Assembly (NCBI GenBank): GCA_013306675.1
Contig: JABLUY010000007.1
Location: forward strand, 62,001-126,000
Length of the DNA stretch: 64,000 bases
Direction of reading: 5' to 3'
From: Thraustochytrium sp. TN22
Taxonomy: Eukaryota; Sar; Bigyra; Thraustochytrida; Thraustochytriidae
The translations under genes and the position numbers were made by a program. A model generated the notes under the pieces. The model was given only the letters and a program-made list of their open reading frames with translations, did no database searches and was not told the origin of the DNA. Of this stretch, positions 11,101 to 19,721 are shown piece after piece. Every line of letters begins with the position of its first letter. The stretch's first letter is position 1.

Positions 11101-11894
11101 CGCGCATCCACGTGGACGCCGTGCGCGAGCAGGACGTCAACCATCTCCTCCCGTCCAGCGCGCGCCGCCGCGTGTAGTGCAGAGCTGCCGTGCGCATCCA
11201 CAAGATTGACGTCGACGCCGTGCGCGCAAAAGGCGCGCACCAAGCTGGCGTGGCCGCGGCCCGCCGCGATGATGAGCGCCGAGCGGCCCTTGGAGTCCCG
11301 GCGGTTGGCGAGCTGTCGGCGAACGCCAGACATGCCGGCAAGAAGCAGCTTGACGGCGCCCAGGCAGCCGCGCTTCGCCGCGTAGTGCAGCGCGGACTGG
11401 GCGCGCGAGTCTGTGAGTTCCACATTGGCGCCGTGTTTGAGCAGCAGCTGCACGAGCTCCGTGTGATTGGCGCGCTTGCCGTGGAGCCAGCTGGCCAGCA
11501 TGAGCACGTCCACGCCGTCGCGGTCCTGCACGGTTGGGTCTGCACCGGCGCTCAGTAGAAAGTCCGCCACGGCAAAGTGGCCGCGACTGACTGCGGCGAT
11601 GAGCGCCGTGCGACCGCGCTTGCTCTCCGTGGCATTCACGAGCTCGAGCTTCGCCTGCTCAAAGGTGCGGGCCACGGTTGACGGTGCGCCGCCGCCATTG
11701 GCTGCCGCTGCAGCAGCAGCACCAGCAGCACCAGCAGCTGCTGCAGATGCAGCTGCGGCAGCCGCCGGTCCGGTTGTGGCGCCGCCGCCCTTGGGCCTGC
11801 CGCCGGCCTGCGCGCCGAAGCGGTCTTCGCACGAGAGCACGAGCGACTTGACCTGCTCCAGGTCGCCGATCTCCGCCGCGAAGAGGAGCGCCAT
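8175..11894 (-). CDS. Ankyrin-repeat + LisH/CTLH + WD40 protein, WDR26/GID7-like
   Basis: 1,239 residues from an ATG in a textbook Kozak context (GCCGCCATGG). The open frame runs further 5' only as Arg/Ala/Ser-rich noise across a CT repeat. Residues about 88-340 hold six or seven ankyrin repeats (for example GRSALIIAAGRGHASLV). A CxCxxC cluster (CPCTLCGKIF) lies near 395. A disordered linker follows. LisH (DDILRMIGMYLQEENL, about 616), CTLH and CRA-like helices come next. Seven WD40 repeats (about 840-1239) then make one full propeller; an acidic D-run sits between the first two. LisH-CTLH-CRA followed by seven WD repeats is the layout of WDR26/Gid7, the propeller subunit of the CTLH/GID ubiquitin ligase; the segment before the propeller lines up well with human WDR26. 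The N-terminal ankyrin block is not part of the usual WDR26/Gid7. Ubiquitin-ligase function is inference from family. Confidence 0.85.
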   Translation of the reverse strand: MALLFAAEIGDLEQVKSLVLSCEDRFGAQAGGRPKGGGATTGPAAAAAASAAAAGAAGAAAAAAANGGGAPSTVARTFEQAKLELVNATESKRGRTALIAAVSRGHFAVADFLLSAGADPTVQDRDGVDVLMLASWLHGKRANHTELVQLLLKHGANVELTDSRAQSALHYAAKRGCLGAVKLLLAGMSGVRRQLANRRDSKGRSALIIAAGRGHASLVRAFCAHGVDVNLVDAHGSSALHAAARAGREEMVDVLLAHGVHVDARDQHTLTSLQIAGALGHVAFVRELLLRGATLEPWQGRRSAPKPANHRSAILLAASNGHMVALHVLLAHRLGAAALASSDRARALQDTIASEIEEARRLASLACHDDVVRFLAFCTGLHLPQDALKIKFRETCPCTLCGKIFRPPLDASGQPLYEASLAVDPADALVRTSTPASVAPSGPPATATATATAAAAAAEDCSADAGAVATRASVPPLHPDPAQTLTRPTSIDAACSPTPAAAFHAVDAQLRRSPFDLIGGEGSGSRSHSSSWATARDTVLADGRSAVEAPQAPAASASNGEVASQRSARATTISAAGSLRHADRDDGVTRSRRAHGSSKPERFYDPNQVFDPDEPRVKDDILRMIGMYLQEENLMASALTLQDETQIKLRKRSEMNERAQHVCNLISAGDWAAIHHYDVQQLKKLLRRNYRRFLYVLYRQEYLELVSRGENERAFSFLSKRLKPLEAQGKPEANSNEFRDLCYLLTCRSVHDAAAFRDWDVASARDKLAEDFKSMVATSANSDEAALGSRQAYVAKRRLVYMLQQAVAYQLEFSSSAGSSNVTPKIETLLEDFQRVAVPQTLTNTFVGHTHNVKCVTFLGRDGRLVASGSSDCSIMLWRVRDEAFDASDAEDDDDDDDDDDDLLEEDFAEPARDAAAGRGDVVHPHSVRQYRQRGPEVVIRGHKSRVWDMASDQTGRFLVSASGDSTVRMWDTWACMEDLGIEAPESFVSSKAARSEGPLRARHWQATSEPLGRLHDHASTDHFIDTGHKGDIYTVAFQNDQEHIATAGYDKTVRLVNAHTNQLVRTFTGHAAAVSQVAFNPVGNLVISVSKDATIKFWDTVSGVCVRTLPPLVCEVTSVDVSRDGLQLLTSSKDSSVRLWDVRMGKSIRKFRGYQNSSLNFVRSVFGPREALVFSGSEDAKVHIWDIESGGLLAKLRGHNGPVFHAAWNSSQDTLATCSEDGTVRTWKHTTSDAWQYI

Positions 11895-12290
11895 GGCGGC
11901 CCCTTGCTCGCTTGCCCGCGGACCAGGCCGCGCCGCGCCGCCCCGCGCCGGCGGGCGAGCGAGCAAGCGAGCGAGCGAGCGCGCAACGCCCGCACCGCAC
12001 CGCACAGCACCGCACCGCACCGCGCCGCCCGCGCGACGGGCTCCGACGGATGGATGCTTGAATGGTTGAAGTGATAGATGGATGCGCCACCGCGGCGGCA
12101 GCGCAGCAAAGCCGCGACGAGAGTGGCTCGCGCGAGGCGAGGCTTGGGCTGCGCGGGCGCGAGCGCGGGCGCGAGCGCGAGCGCGAGCGCGGGCGCGGGC
12201 GTAGGCGCGGGCGGGCAGGCGCGGCGGCAAGCGCCCCACCGCCGGCGGCGGCGGCGCGACGGCAGCGGCGGCAGAGCGAGCGAGCAGGGC

Positions 12291-12343
<53 letters not shown>

Positions 12344-12351
12344 CGGGCGCG
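11895..12351. promoter_or_regulatory. Divergent promoter region with GA microsatellite
   Basis: 457 bases separate the start codons of the divergent ankyrin/WD40 and membrane-protein genes, so both promoters must lie here. It holds tandem GCGAGC/GCGCGAGC runs (about 11950-12000 and 12150-12210), a CGCACCGCAC repeat near 12000-12030 and an uninterrupted GA tract ending just before the ATG at 12352. No TATA-like box stands out. Confidence 0.5.
12294..12337. repeat. (GA)n microsatellite, about 22 units
   Basis: Uninterrupted GA dinucleotides ending 14 bases before the start codon at 12352, so probably within the 5' leader of the spliced membrane-protein gene. The purine strand is the coding strand. 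Confidence 0.95.
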
Positions 12352-12981
12352 ATGTCGGCGGCGGCCGCCTTGGACAAGGTCCAGGCCATCTTGAGCGGGC
12401 CGGCGCCGCCGGCATGGTCCGCGCATGTGGTGGCCGTGGTGCTCGGGCTCTGGTACGTTGCAGCGAGCAGGCTAGTGCACGGGCGCGCGCATGGAGAGCG
12501 CGCGCGCGAAAGAAGGATGTGGAGAAGCTGACGTGGGTCTTGGACGCGACGCAGCGCGCTCGGGACGACCATCTACTGGGGAAAGATGTTCAGCGGGTCG
12601 CCGGCATGCGTGGAGTGCGTGCCGATCGGCCTGTCGACCTTTCGCTTCATGCACTGGCCGTTCTTTGACTTCTTCATGGACGTGCTCTACGTGACGACGG
12701 CAGTCGGCCTGCTGCGCAAGTGGAAGTTCGTCTACCTGGCCGGCGTGACGACTGGCTTCATGTTCATCTTCATGGGTTTGCTGGGCTTCTACAACGTCAT
12801 GGCGGGCGGCGACGTCCCCTCGGCTCAGCAGCCGCTCTTCCTGGACCTCTGGTTCTGCGGCTTCGGCACCTTCTTGCTGGCTTACATGCATCACTGGCGC
12901 GGCTTCTGGAGCACGAGCGCCCAGCAGCAGCAACAGCAACAGCAGGGCCTGCCGTCGCACCGCAAGCGTGGTGCCATCTAA
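12352..12981 (+). CDS. Small polytopic membrane protein, two exons
   Basis: Model: exon 1 12352-12452, intron 12453-12554, exon 2 12555-12981; 175 residues. The intron has a GTACGT donor and a GACGCAG acceptor, keeps the frame (phase 2), and joins a first hydrophobic segment across the junction (VVAVVLGLC|ALGTTIY). Exon 2 adds about three more membrane segments (near FFMDVLYVTTAVGLL, VYLAGVTTGFMFIFMGLLGF, LDLWFCGFGTFLLAY). The tail has a run of eight Gln and a basic C terminus (HRKRGAI). Family not recognised. Without the intron the first ATG frame ends at a TGA (12529-12531), and the remaining frame would begin mid-membrane at an ATG at 12586. It is divergent from the ankyrin/WD40 gene. Confidence 0.7.
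12453..12554 (+). other. Predicted intron (102 nt)
   Basis: GTACGT donor and GACGCAG acceptor. Removal preserves the reading frame and completes a transmembrane helix. It contains the in-frame TGA of the unspliced sequence. Confidence 0.65.
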
Positions 12982-13568
12982 CGAAGGATGCGCTTGAGAC
13001 TTCGCGGTGCATGAGAGGCTTCGGTCATGACATGCCCTTCATCGTGCCCTGTCAGCTTGGCGGATCTTGGCCTGCCCTCGTCCGCCTGGTTCATCGTTCC
13101 CAAGCGCCGACGTACGGTTTGGCTGGCAACTTACACGTAAGACTTTAGAAAAAGATTGAGTGATGCTTCGGAAGGGGCGACCTCTGGCTGGGTGGCTGAG
13201 TTAGGGGTGCCTTTCAGTCGCCTTGCTCTCTGCCGTGAGCATGTCATGTCATGCCATGGAGAGCGCAGAGCAAAATCTGAGCTTTGAGATGACCATCCGA
13301 AGATCAAGTTCTTGTGGGTGGGACGCCTGGGTTGTAGTCGCGATGGGCACTGATTGTGATCGACAGGCGGAAATGAAGATAAAATCTTTGCACAGTTGTA
13401 TGTGGTACGGTCAGGCTGCGCGCGCGGGGCGCTCTGCAGGATTGCGATAGCGACGATCGGAGGTGGCGGAGGCAGGGGCAAGCGGCAAGCCAGCGACGTG
13501 GGCTCGACGGCAGCTTTGGCTGGCTGGCTTGGAGTGAGCCAAGGCGCGCCTTGCGCAGGTGTGTCACT
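12982..13568. other. Intergenic, no gene seen
   Basis: 3' flank of the membrane-protein gene. GC is lower than in coding sequence, with no convincing open frame, RNA gene or repeat array. It may hold the 3' region of the doubtful RS-rich frame that ends at 13569. Confidence 0.4.
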
Positions 13569-13814
13569 CTAAGCGGCCAGCACGTGGTTCACCTGATTGG
13601 GCCGGGCCAAGGCGAAGTCCACCACGCGCTGGCGAACGGCGTCGTCCTTGTACGCGGCCGCGGTGGCGGCCGCGGTGGCATCTGGGATGACCTTGTGCTG
13701 CCTGCGAGTCCACGAGCCCCGCGACCCGGACCGGGACCGCGACCGGGACCGCGAGCCCGGCCAGGACAGCATGCGCTTGAGCTCTGAGGGTGAGGCGAGG
13801 CCGCCGAGCTGCAT
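13569..13814 (-). CDS. Possible small Arg/Ser-rich protein
   Basis: An 81-codon frame, doubtful. It begins MQLGGLASPSELKRMLSWPG, passes through a short Arg-Ser repeat (GSRSRSRSRSGSRGSW) and ends with a helix-like stretch (DAVRQRVVDFALARPNQVNH). Codon use is like the accepted genes, with C or G at nearly all third positions in the last 35 codons, which is why I list it. The frame stays open upstream to another ATG at 13904, and a 5' exon could exist further up. The RS repeat comes from tandem CGGTCC hexamers and could be chance. I do not recognise a family. Confidence 0.3.
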   Translation of the reverse strand: MQLGGLASPSELKRMLSWPGSRSRSRSRSGSRGSWTRRQHKVIPDATAAATAAAYKDDAVRQRVVDFALARPNQVNHVLAA

Positions 13815-16582
13815 CGTCCTCGTGGCGGAGATCTCTCTGCTCGTTGTTTGCTTGTTTGCTTGCGTGCTTGCTGCCGGAGGCGAGAAAAGGCTGAAGTGGA
13901 CCAAGGAATTTCAGGTCTGCTGCGATTTCCATGCCGCGTCCCACAAAATCCCTGCACAACATCATCACAGTCAGGCCCTGCAGTGCCTACGCACAGCTCA
14001 GCCCGTGCCGGCGCAGGAATCAGCGGCGACAGCGAGGGAGTCGTAGACAAGCAGAGTTTTGGCTCTCCAACTCGTGAAGCGCGCTCAATCAAGGGTCCAC
14101 GTGTACCATGAGAACAGCAGGGCCAAAGGTGAGCCCGCTGAGCGGCCGCGGGCAAGATCAGCCGACGGGGAGCTAGAGCACGGCGCTTCTTCGCGCTGAC
14201 CGTTCACTCGCCCCGGCCCGGCCCTGGCCTAGGTTATAAGCCGGGTCCCGCCGGTCTGTGGCCCGGACAGCGGGCTGACACGTAGCAGCACCGTTCCGGC
14301 GCTGGCCTTGGTGGCGAACTGGCACTCGGCGTCGGTGTACGGTGCTGCGCTGTGCTGCGCTGCGCTGTGTTGCGCGGTGCTGCCCTGCGCCGCGCGTCCG
14401 GCCTTTTCTTGTCGCGCAAGGTCTTGCGCGAGAGCTCGCTCCCTAGCAAGCTAGAGCAAGTGGCAAGGTTGGTGCTGCGCCGCGCCGACCTCGACCTCGA
14501 TCTTGACCTCGGCCTCGGCCTCGGCCTCGGTCTCGGGCAGCCCGGCCCTGCGCAGCGCGTCGCCTGGCTGTCAGCTCAGGCAACTGGCCCAGCCCGCGGC
14601 CGAGCGCGCGAGCCGAGCCGCTGCCCTGCTTTTGGCGCCGCCTCCTGCGCGCCCGCCATGGGCGTCGCGCCGCCTGCGGGTCTTTCCTCCACTTCTGGCG
14701 GGGTGCGCGGTGGGTGTTCACACACAGTGACAAGTCAGAGGCCTGGCGAGGCCGCGAGGGCGCGGCGCGATGTGCGCGCGCTGCATACAACACGATGTGA
14801 CCTTGCGATCAACAACGCGAGCGCCCGGGTCGGCACGTTTGCGAAATCGTTGATCACGGCGAGGCGACGCGGACTCGGACTCGGGATCGGGCTCGGACTC
14901 GCCGGGACGCCACTCCGAGCCGAGGCTCGGTCCAGAGTCAGAAGGGAGGGCCCGCCGGGTGGGCAGACCCTTAGGTCAGCTGCAACAAGGAGAGTGACCT
15001 GAGCCTGCTGCAGTGAGCCAACTTGCCCGGGACTCGGGGCGGCCGCACGGCAGATCTGATGTGAGTCCGCATCAGAGGTGCTCGGACGCGTTGCGTTCGG
15101 TCGCGTGAGTTGGTGGCTCGTCGTCCGCCGTCGAGCTCGCGCTGACAATCTATCTCTTATTGGCTGACGGCGGCCTTGCGGAGGCGGACGATTCCTGCGC
15201 GGCGCTCTCGCGGGAGCAAGTCCGCTTGTGCTCGCTCGAGCATCACCAAGCGAGCGAGCCTCCATCGAGCAAGAGCCTCGTTCGCGTGGTCGCGTCGACG
15301 CGGGCTGAGACTGTGCGACGTGCGTGTGGCGCGGCTTGTGAGAGGGGGGGGGGAGGGGAGGGGGGAGAGGGTGGGCGGCGCTCAAGGCACGTGCACCTCT
15401 TGTCTCCTCTCCCCTCCTCCCTCTCCTCTCCTCTGCGCTCCTCCCTTGCCCATCTCACTATCAGCGACTTGATTACCACGAGCTAGCCCTGAGGGCCTGC
15501 TCGGCCGCGCTGGTGCCGGCTGTCGTCGCGGTTCAAGTTCAAGTTGAGATAGACAGCGAGTGCACGATCGACTCACTGTCAGAGAGAGCCCAGAGAGAGC
15601 CCATTTAGCAAGGAAATGTGTGCTCGATCGGTTCGGTGGCGCGGCTCTCGGGGGCGCCAGCCATCTGCTCGGCGTACGTCCGTACACCCGGCCCGGACTC
15701 TGGCGGAGCGCGGGCAAGCGCGGGCCGGCACCCAGGTTCACGAAGGCGCGCGATGATCGTGCAGCATCCTGCAGAGCGCTGGGCGCGTGGCCGTTTGCAG
15801 GAAGCGCCAATCCGAACGGGACGCTTGGCGCTACGCCGATTGTTGTCCCTGCGGCGCAGCGCGCGCTGAGCGTCGCGTCGGCGACCACCTGTGTCGCGGC
15901 GCGCGACTCGAAGCGGACAGGCAGATATGCGTGCTGCTCGATCGAGCAATCGATTGTAAATCCCTGATCAGAAGCGCAGAGTGCAGTGCCAGTGCAGTGC
16001 AGCGAGCCTCGCTCAGGCTGTGCAGTGCCAGCCAGAGAGGTCACTCGACTCGACTCGGGGCGCCGGCGGCGGGTGTCGGCGGCGGGCGGCGCCGCGGCAG
16101 GCAGACCAGAACTCTGTGGGTGACTCGGCCTCGGACCCGGTAGCCGAGCCAGGCGCTCGTCGTGGCGCGCTCTGAGCTAGCCGGAGCGCGCGAAGCCCGG
16201 GCCGGCTGCAGCGGGATCGCCGCGCCGCGCCGTGCTTGCCGCAGACCGCCGTGGGCGCAAGAATTGCACGGCGCGGGTCAGCGGCACGCGCGCGAGCCGG
16301 ACGAGCGGCCTAGACTTGACTTGGCCCTCCGGCTCACGGGCCCCTCTTCCCGACGCTCAAGGCATCGATCGGCACACGCGCGCGCGCAGGCCCTTCGCAT
16401 TCGAGCAAAACCAGAAAGCGCCTCGCAAGCTCCCCAGCCCGCCCATCTGGGACTCGCCCGAGCCCCAGTGCGAACGAAACGGACGCCCGGCCCACGCCAA
16501 GGGGACTGCGGCACGAGAGTTCAAGTCGCGTAGCCCGGCAGAGTAGAACACCAGAGCCCTCCTCCCCCACGCCGCAAGCATC
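13815..16582. other. Gene-poor block with G-run and short repeats
   Basis: 2.8 kb with no frame I accept as coding; open frames here are Arg/Ala/Pro/Ser-rich noise on all strands. Visible structure: TGTGCTGCGC-type repeats (14340-14395), a CTCGGC hexamer run (14500-14540), a G-run cluster followed by a C/T-rich run (15343-15450), and repeated CAGTGC motifs around 15980-16030. Part is presumably promoter for the gene at 16583. Confidence 0.45.
15343..15376 (+). repeat. G-run cluster with quadruplex potential
   Basis: Runs of about 10, 4, 6, 3 and 3 guanines separated by one to three bases, about 25 bases before a pyrimidine-rich stretch (15397-15450). The spacing fits the usual G-quadruplex pattern. 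Confidence 0.75.
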
Positions 16583-17599
16583 ATGCCGCTCGAGGTCTTC
16601 CCGCGCACGCTGCGCTTGAAGAGGGACAAGACGGCTCGCCGCCAGAAGCACTCGGTCGTGCCGAGCGGCTACGAGGCTGGTGTGCTCAAGAAGGCGGCGG
16701 CGCCTGTCAAGCCCGAAGCGGCCAAGGTGGAGGCGACGAGCCTGCTCTGCAACGCAATTGTGGACCTGGAGCAAGTGCAAAGCCCCACCCAGACGCAAGC
16801 ATGCAGGCCCGTGCGTGGCCGGCGCCACAGGCGGGCAGCGGCCGTGCCCGCGGCATTGCAGGCGCAGGTCATGCCTTCGCGCCTGCAGCAGCTCTGTGAG
16901 CAGGTGGACCACAGCGCAAGTGATCTGAGCGACTCGACGCGATCTTCATCGTCGTGCTCCACGGTGTCGCTGCTTAGCGAGGAGCCCGCTCTGCTCGCTG
17001 AGCAGCCTCATTCGCATTCGCATTCGCATTCGCGCTGCATCGCGGAGGCTGCGGCGGCCGCGCTGGCTGCCTCGACGATGGAGGACGAGGAGGACGATCA
17101 GCGTTCGCACGAGCCCGAGGAGGCGCCTGTCAAGGTTTCGCAGGCGACCCGCGTCGAGCAGCTCTTCGGTATTCCGCTGCTGCCTGGGCTGAGCGTCCCG
17201 AGCGACGCTGATCTGGCCGAGGCCGAGCGGTGGCGCACGCGCATTCAGAAGCTGCGCAAGTTCCTGCAGTGGGAGGACATCCCTCTAAGTTTCTTCGTTG
17301 ACGAGATTGTGGCGGACGTGGACCTCGACGAGGACGAGGACGACGATGAGGATCAGCTCGAGATTCGCGATGGCAAGCGTGCCCAGGATGACGCAGACAG
17401 CTGCAGCAGCGCAAGCACGACGAGTGTCAGCAGTACGGCGGCACAACGGTCCGCGGTTCGCGTGAGCAGGCCCTGGATGCGGCGGCACGACAAGCCGCAG
17501 CGACGCGAGCAGCGGTGCCAACGTGCCCCACCCAAGCCGCAGCGGCGCACCTGCCTGCAGGTGCTTGAGGACATTGTCGCGGCGTTCTTCCTCGATTGA
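16583..17599 (+). CDS. Unknown protein with His-Ser and acidic runs
   Basis: 338 residues from the first ATG; family not recognised. The N terminus is basic (LRLKRDKTARRQKHSVV). The middle is Ser-rich with an HSHSHSHS repeat (near residue 145) encoded by CATTCG hexamers. A short acidic run follows, then a more ordered segment (residues 185-235) containing QLFGIPLLPGLSVPSDADL and RIQKLRKFLQWEDIPLSFFV. A second acidic run (DLDEDEDDDEDQ) and a basic, Arg/Pro-rich tail end in LQVLEDIVAAFFLD. No signal peptide or membrane helix. The ordered segment between low-complexity arms suggests a short protein-binding region, but nothing in the sequence names a partner. Confidence 0.72.
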   Translation: MPLEVFPRTLRLKRDKTARRQKHSVVPSGYEAGVLKKAAAPVKPEAAKVEATSLLCNAIVDLEQVQSPTQTQACRPVRGRRHRRAAAVPAALQAQVMPSRLQQLCEQVDHSASDLSDSTRSSSSCSTVSLLSEEPALLAEQPHSHSHSHSRCIAEAAAAALAASTMEDEEDDQRSHEPEEAPVKVSQATRVEQLFGIPLLPGLSVPSDADLAEAERWRTRIQKLRKFLQWEDIPLSFFVDEIVADVDLDEDEDDDEDQLEIRDGKRAQDDADSCSSASTTSVSSTAAQRSAVRVSRPWMRRHDKPQRREQRCQRAPPKPQRRTCLQVLEDIVAAFFLD

Positions 17600-18137
17600 G
17601 AAGAGCCTCCTCGCAATCTGAATGTACATTTTTTGGGGCGGAAGCACCTTCATTTTGTGCTACCCTGACCCTGCACCCCGAAGAAGAGATGCTTCTTCTG
17701 ACTGATTCAAGCTCTGAGAGTAAGAAAAAGGAGGATCTGTGCGCGTTGAAGAAGATTGATTTCCACGTCCGCGATTGCGGGCACGAAAGATCAAAGTGTG
17801 CCCGAGGAAGGCCCAAAGCAGTTCATGTGCGCGGGAACCGCGCCGCGCCACCGGACAACGTAAGCGCTGCCCGTGCAGTAGCAAAAGAGTGCGAGAACCA
17901 GGGTTCTTTCTCTCTTTTAAAATAAGAAGACATTGCAAGTGGAATCACTTGCGGACACCGCATCAAGAGCGACGTCGGCAAAGCTGCCCGACAACATACC
18001 AGCCAGGGGTTTCGCCTTTCTTGCGACGAGCACGTCTCGCCAAGCTTGTTCTTTTTATTTCTTTTCTTGACGATGCCGGCGGGCCAGCTGCTTTCTTCCT
18101 TCAAGCTTCTTACTTACTCGCGGGTACTAGTACGTCT
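17600..18137. other. Convergent 3' intergenic region
   Basis: Lies between two stop codons on opposite strands. AT-richer than the flanking genes, with no open frame or RNA gene recognised. Terminator/polyadenylation signals for both genes should be here but none is distinctive. Confidence 0.45.
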
Positions 18138-19382
18138 CTAGAAGTAGCGGTCCATGAACTTCTTGGAGGTCTCGACGCCGAGGAAGCAGGCGGCATTGGC
18201 GGGGAAGGCGCGGGCGAGCGCCGGCGTGAGGCCCTTGTAGAGAGAGCCAACGCCCTCCTTGGCAATGAGCTCAGAGAGAACCTGGCGGATGCCGCCCGGG
18301 TATGTGCCGTTGGGCGCGGTCTGGTAGCGGGACTTGAGCACATCGGGGGGCACGGAGACGATCCAGTTAAAGACACCGGCCATACCACCGCAGAAGATGG
18401 TGCTGAGCGCGCCGGTGCTGCCGCCGGGGAGCCAGTCGGGCATGCGGACCTTCATGAGCTCGTACGCGCCGTAGTAGGCAACGGAGCCCGGGCCGTCACG
18501 CAGGAGGGTCAGGGCCGTGCCCTTGTAGAGGCCGCGCATGCCGTCCTCGGCGTAGATCTTCTTGACGCAGTCGATGGGGCCGTTGTACTTCTTCGCGGCG
18601 CCGGTGCCCTGCGTCTGGAGGATCACCTTGACGCGGTCGCCGGGAACCATGATGGCGGAGCCGGGGAGGGCGGAGAAGCCGCCGGCGAACATAATGCCGG
18701 CCGTGCTCGGCGTCTCGCCGGGCTGCTTGCCCTCGACGGCGCGAGCGATCTGCTTGCCGACCTCGAAGCCCTGTTTGCGCGGACAGACGGCTCACCCGGT
18801 CAGCCCCCGTGTTCGTGTGCGCTTGCGATGATGCGGGCGAACAGACTCCACCCCACACTTACCCAAAAGTACACCGCGAAGATGGGGGTGATACCGGCGA
18901 GCGGCGCGGCCATGCCGACGTAGAGGCCGCGCACGCCATCGCGCGCAACGGTCTTGCGGAAGCAGTCGCCCATGGAGGCGAACCTGTGAAGTGCAGCAGT
19001 GGCATACGTGCTGACGTCAGTCCTCCCCCAGTTGCCCTGTTTGCGTGCATCGCAAATCCTCGTCCGCCACCACGGGCTACCAGGCCGCCCGCCGCGCCTC
19101 GGCTGCCCTCGCCCCCCGCCCCCGCTTGGGCGCGCGCAGCGCAGGCGCGAATGCCTTCCTCTCTTGTTTGCATGCATGCTGTCGCGCGTCATCGCGGCGG
19201 CGTGTGGCCGCGGATGCCGCAGATGACGCAGCTGGCGATGACATCATCATCCCCACGACGCAGCCGACTTACTCATTGGACGTCTGCATCTTCACCTTGA
19301 TGGTGTCGAGCGGGTGACCGACGGCCACGAGGCTCATGCCGCCGACGCCGCCGGACACGAAGGCCTTGATCCCGTCCGACAT
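18138..19382 (-). CDS. Mitochondrial carrier, carnitine/acylcarnitine type, three exons
   Basis: Model on the minus strand: exon 1 19382-19273, exon 2 18983-18863, exon 3 18770-18138; 287 residues, close to the family's usual 300. Both introns (289 and 92 nt) have GTAAGT donors and CACAG or AACAG acceptors, and keep the frame. The three carrier repeats carry the PX[DE]XX[KR] signature: PLDTIK in exon 1, PGDRVK and PPDVLK in exon 3. The segments [20 protein letters not shown] and [17 protein letters not shown] closely match the carnitine/acylcarnitine translocase (SLC25A20/CACL) subfamily, as does [20 protein letters not shown] in exon 2. It should exchange acylcarnitine for carnitine across the mitochondrial inner membrane; related basic-amino-acid carriers share some signatures, so exact substrate is inference. 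It has six predicted membrane helices and no cleavable presequence. Confidence 0.9.
18771..18862 (-). other. Intron 2 of the carrier gene (92 nt)
   Basis: GTAAGT donor after the TTTTGG codons of exon 2, and CAAACAG acceptor. The join gives YFW|GFEVGK, matching the spacing of carnitine carriers at this point. Confidence 0.85.
18984..19272 (-). other. Intron 1 of the carrier gene (289 nt)
   Basis: GTAAGT donor at 19272-19267 and TTCACAG acceptor next to 18983, phase 2. It is the longest intron seen in the window and is C-rich (as read on +) around 19080-19140. Confidence 0.85.
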
Positions 19383-19687
19383 CTTGCTCTTGCTTTGCTC
19401 GTCCGGCTACGCGGTTCGCGGGCGCCGCGATCGCAAGCTTGCGCTGCGAATCGAAAAGCTTCTCCCCTGCCTGCTGCCTCGCGCCGCCCGGCTGTCGCCG
19501 CGACGCTCGCTCTCGCGCGAGCCTGCCGCCGCCGCTCCCGCCGCCGCTCCCGCGCGACCGCCCGTGCACGCCCTCGCGCGCGCGCCTGCCCTCGCTCGCG
19601 CTTGTGCGGCTGCCTCGCGGATGCGGCTTTGCTGCCGCAGCCTGCCCGCCCTCGATCTCCGGCAGCCGTCAGTCCGCGGCCAGGGCG

Positions 19688-19690
<3 letters not shown>

Positions 19691-19719
<29 letters not shown>
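19691..19719. repeat. (CT)n microsatellite
   Basis: About 14 CT units, 310 bases upstream of the carrier gene's start. On the carrier's coding strand it reads as a GA tract, like the one before the gene at 12352. Confidence 0.95.

Positions 19720-19721
<2 letters not shown>

Noticed and set aside
11895-12572. 226-codon N-terminal extension of the ankyrin/WD40 gene
   Set aside because: Arg/Ala/Ser-rich, crosses the CT microsatellite as a Leu-Ser repeat, and overlaps the divergent gene. The ATG at 11894 has a full Kozak context and begins the ordered region.
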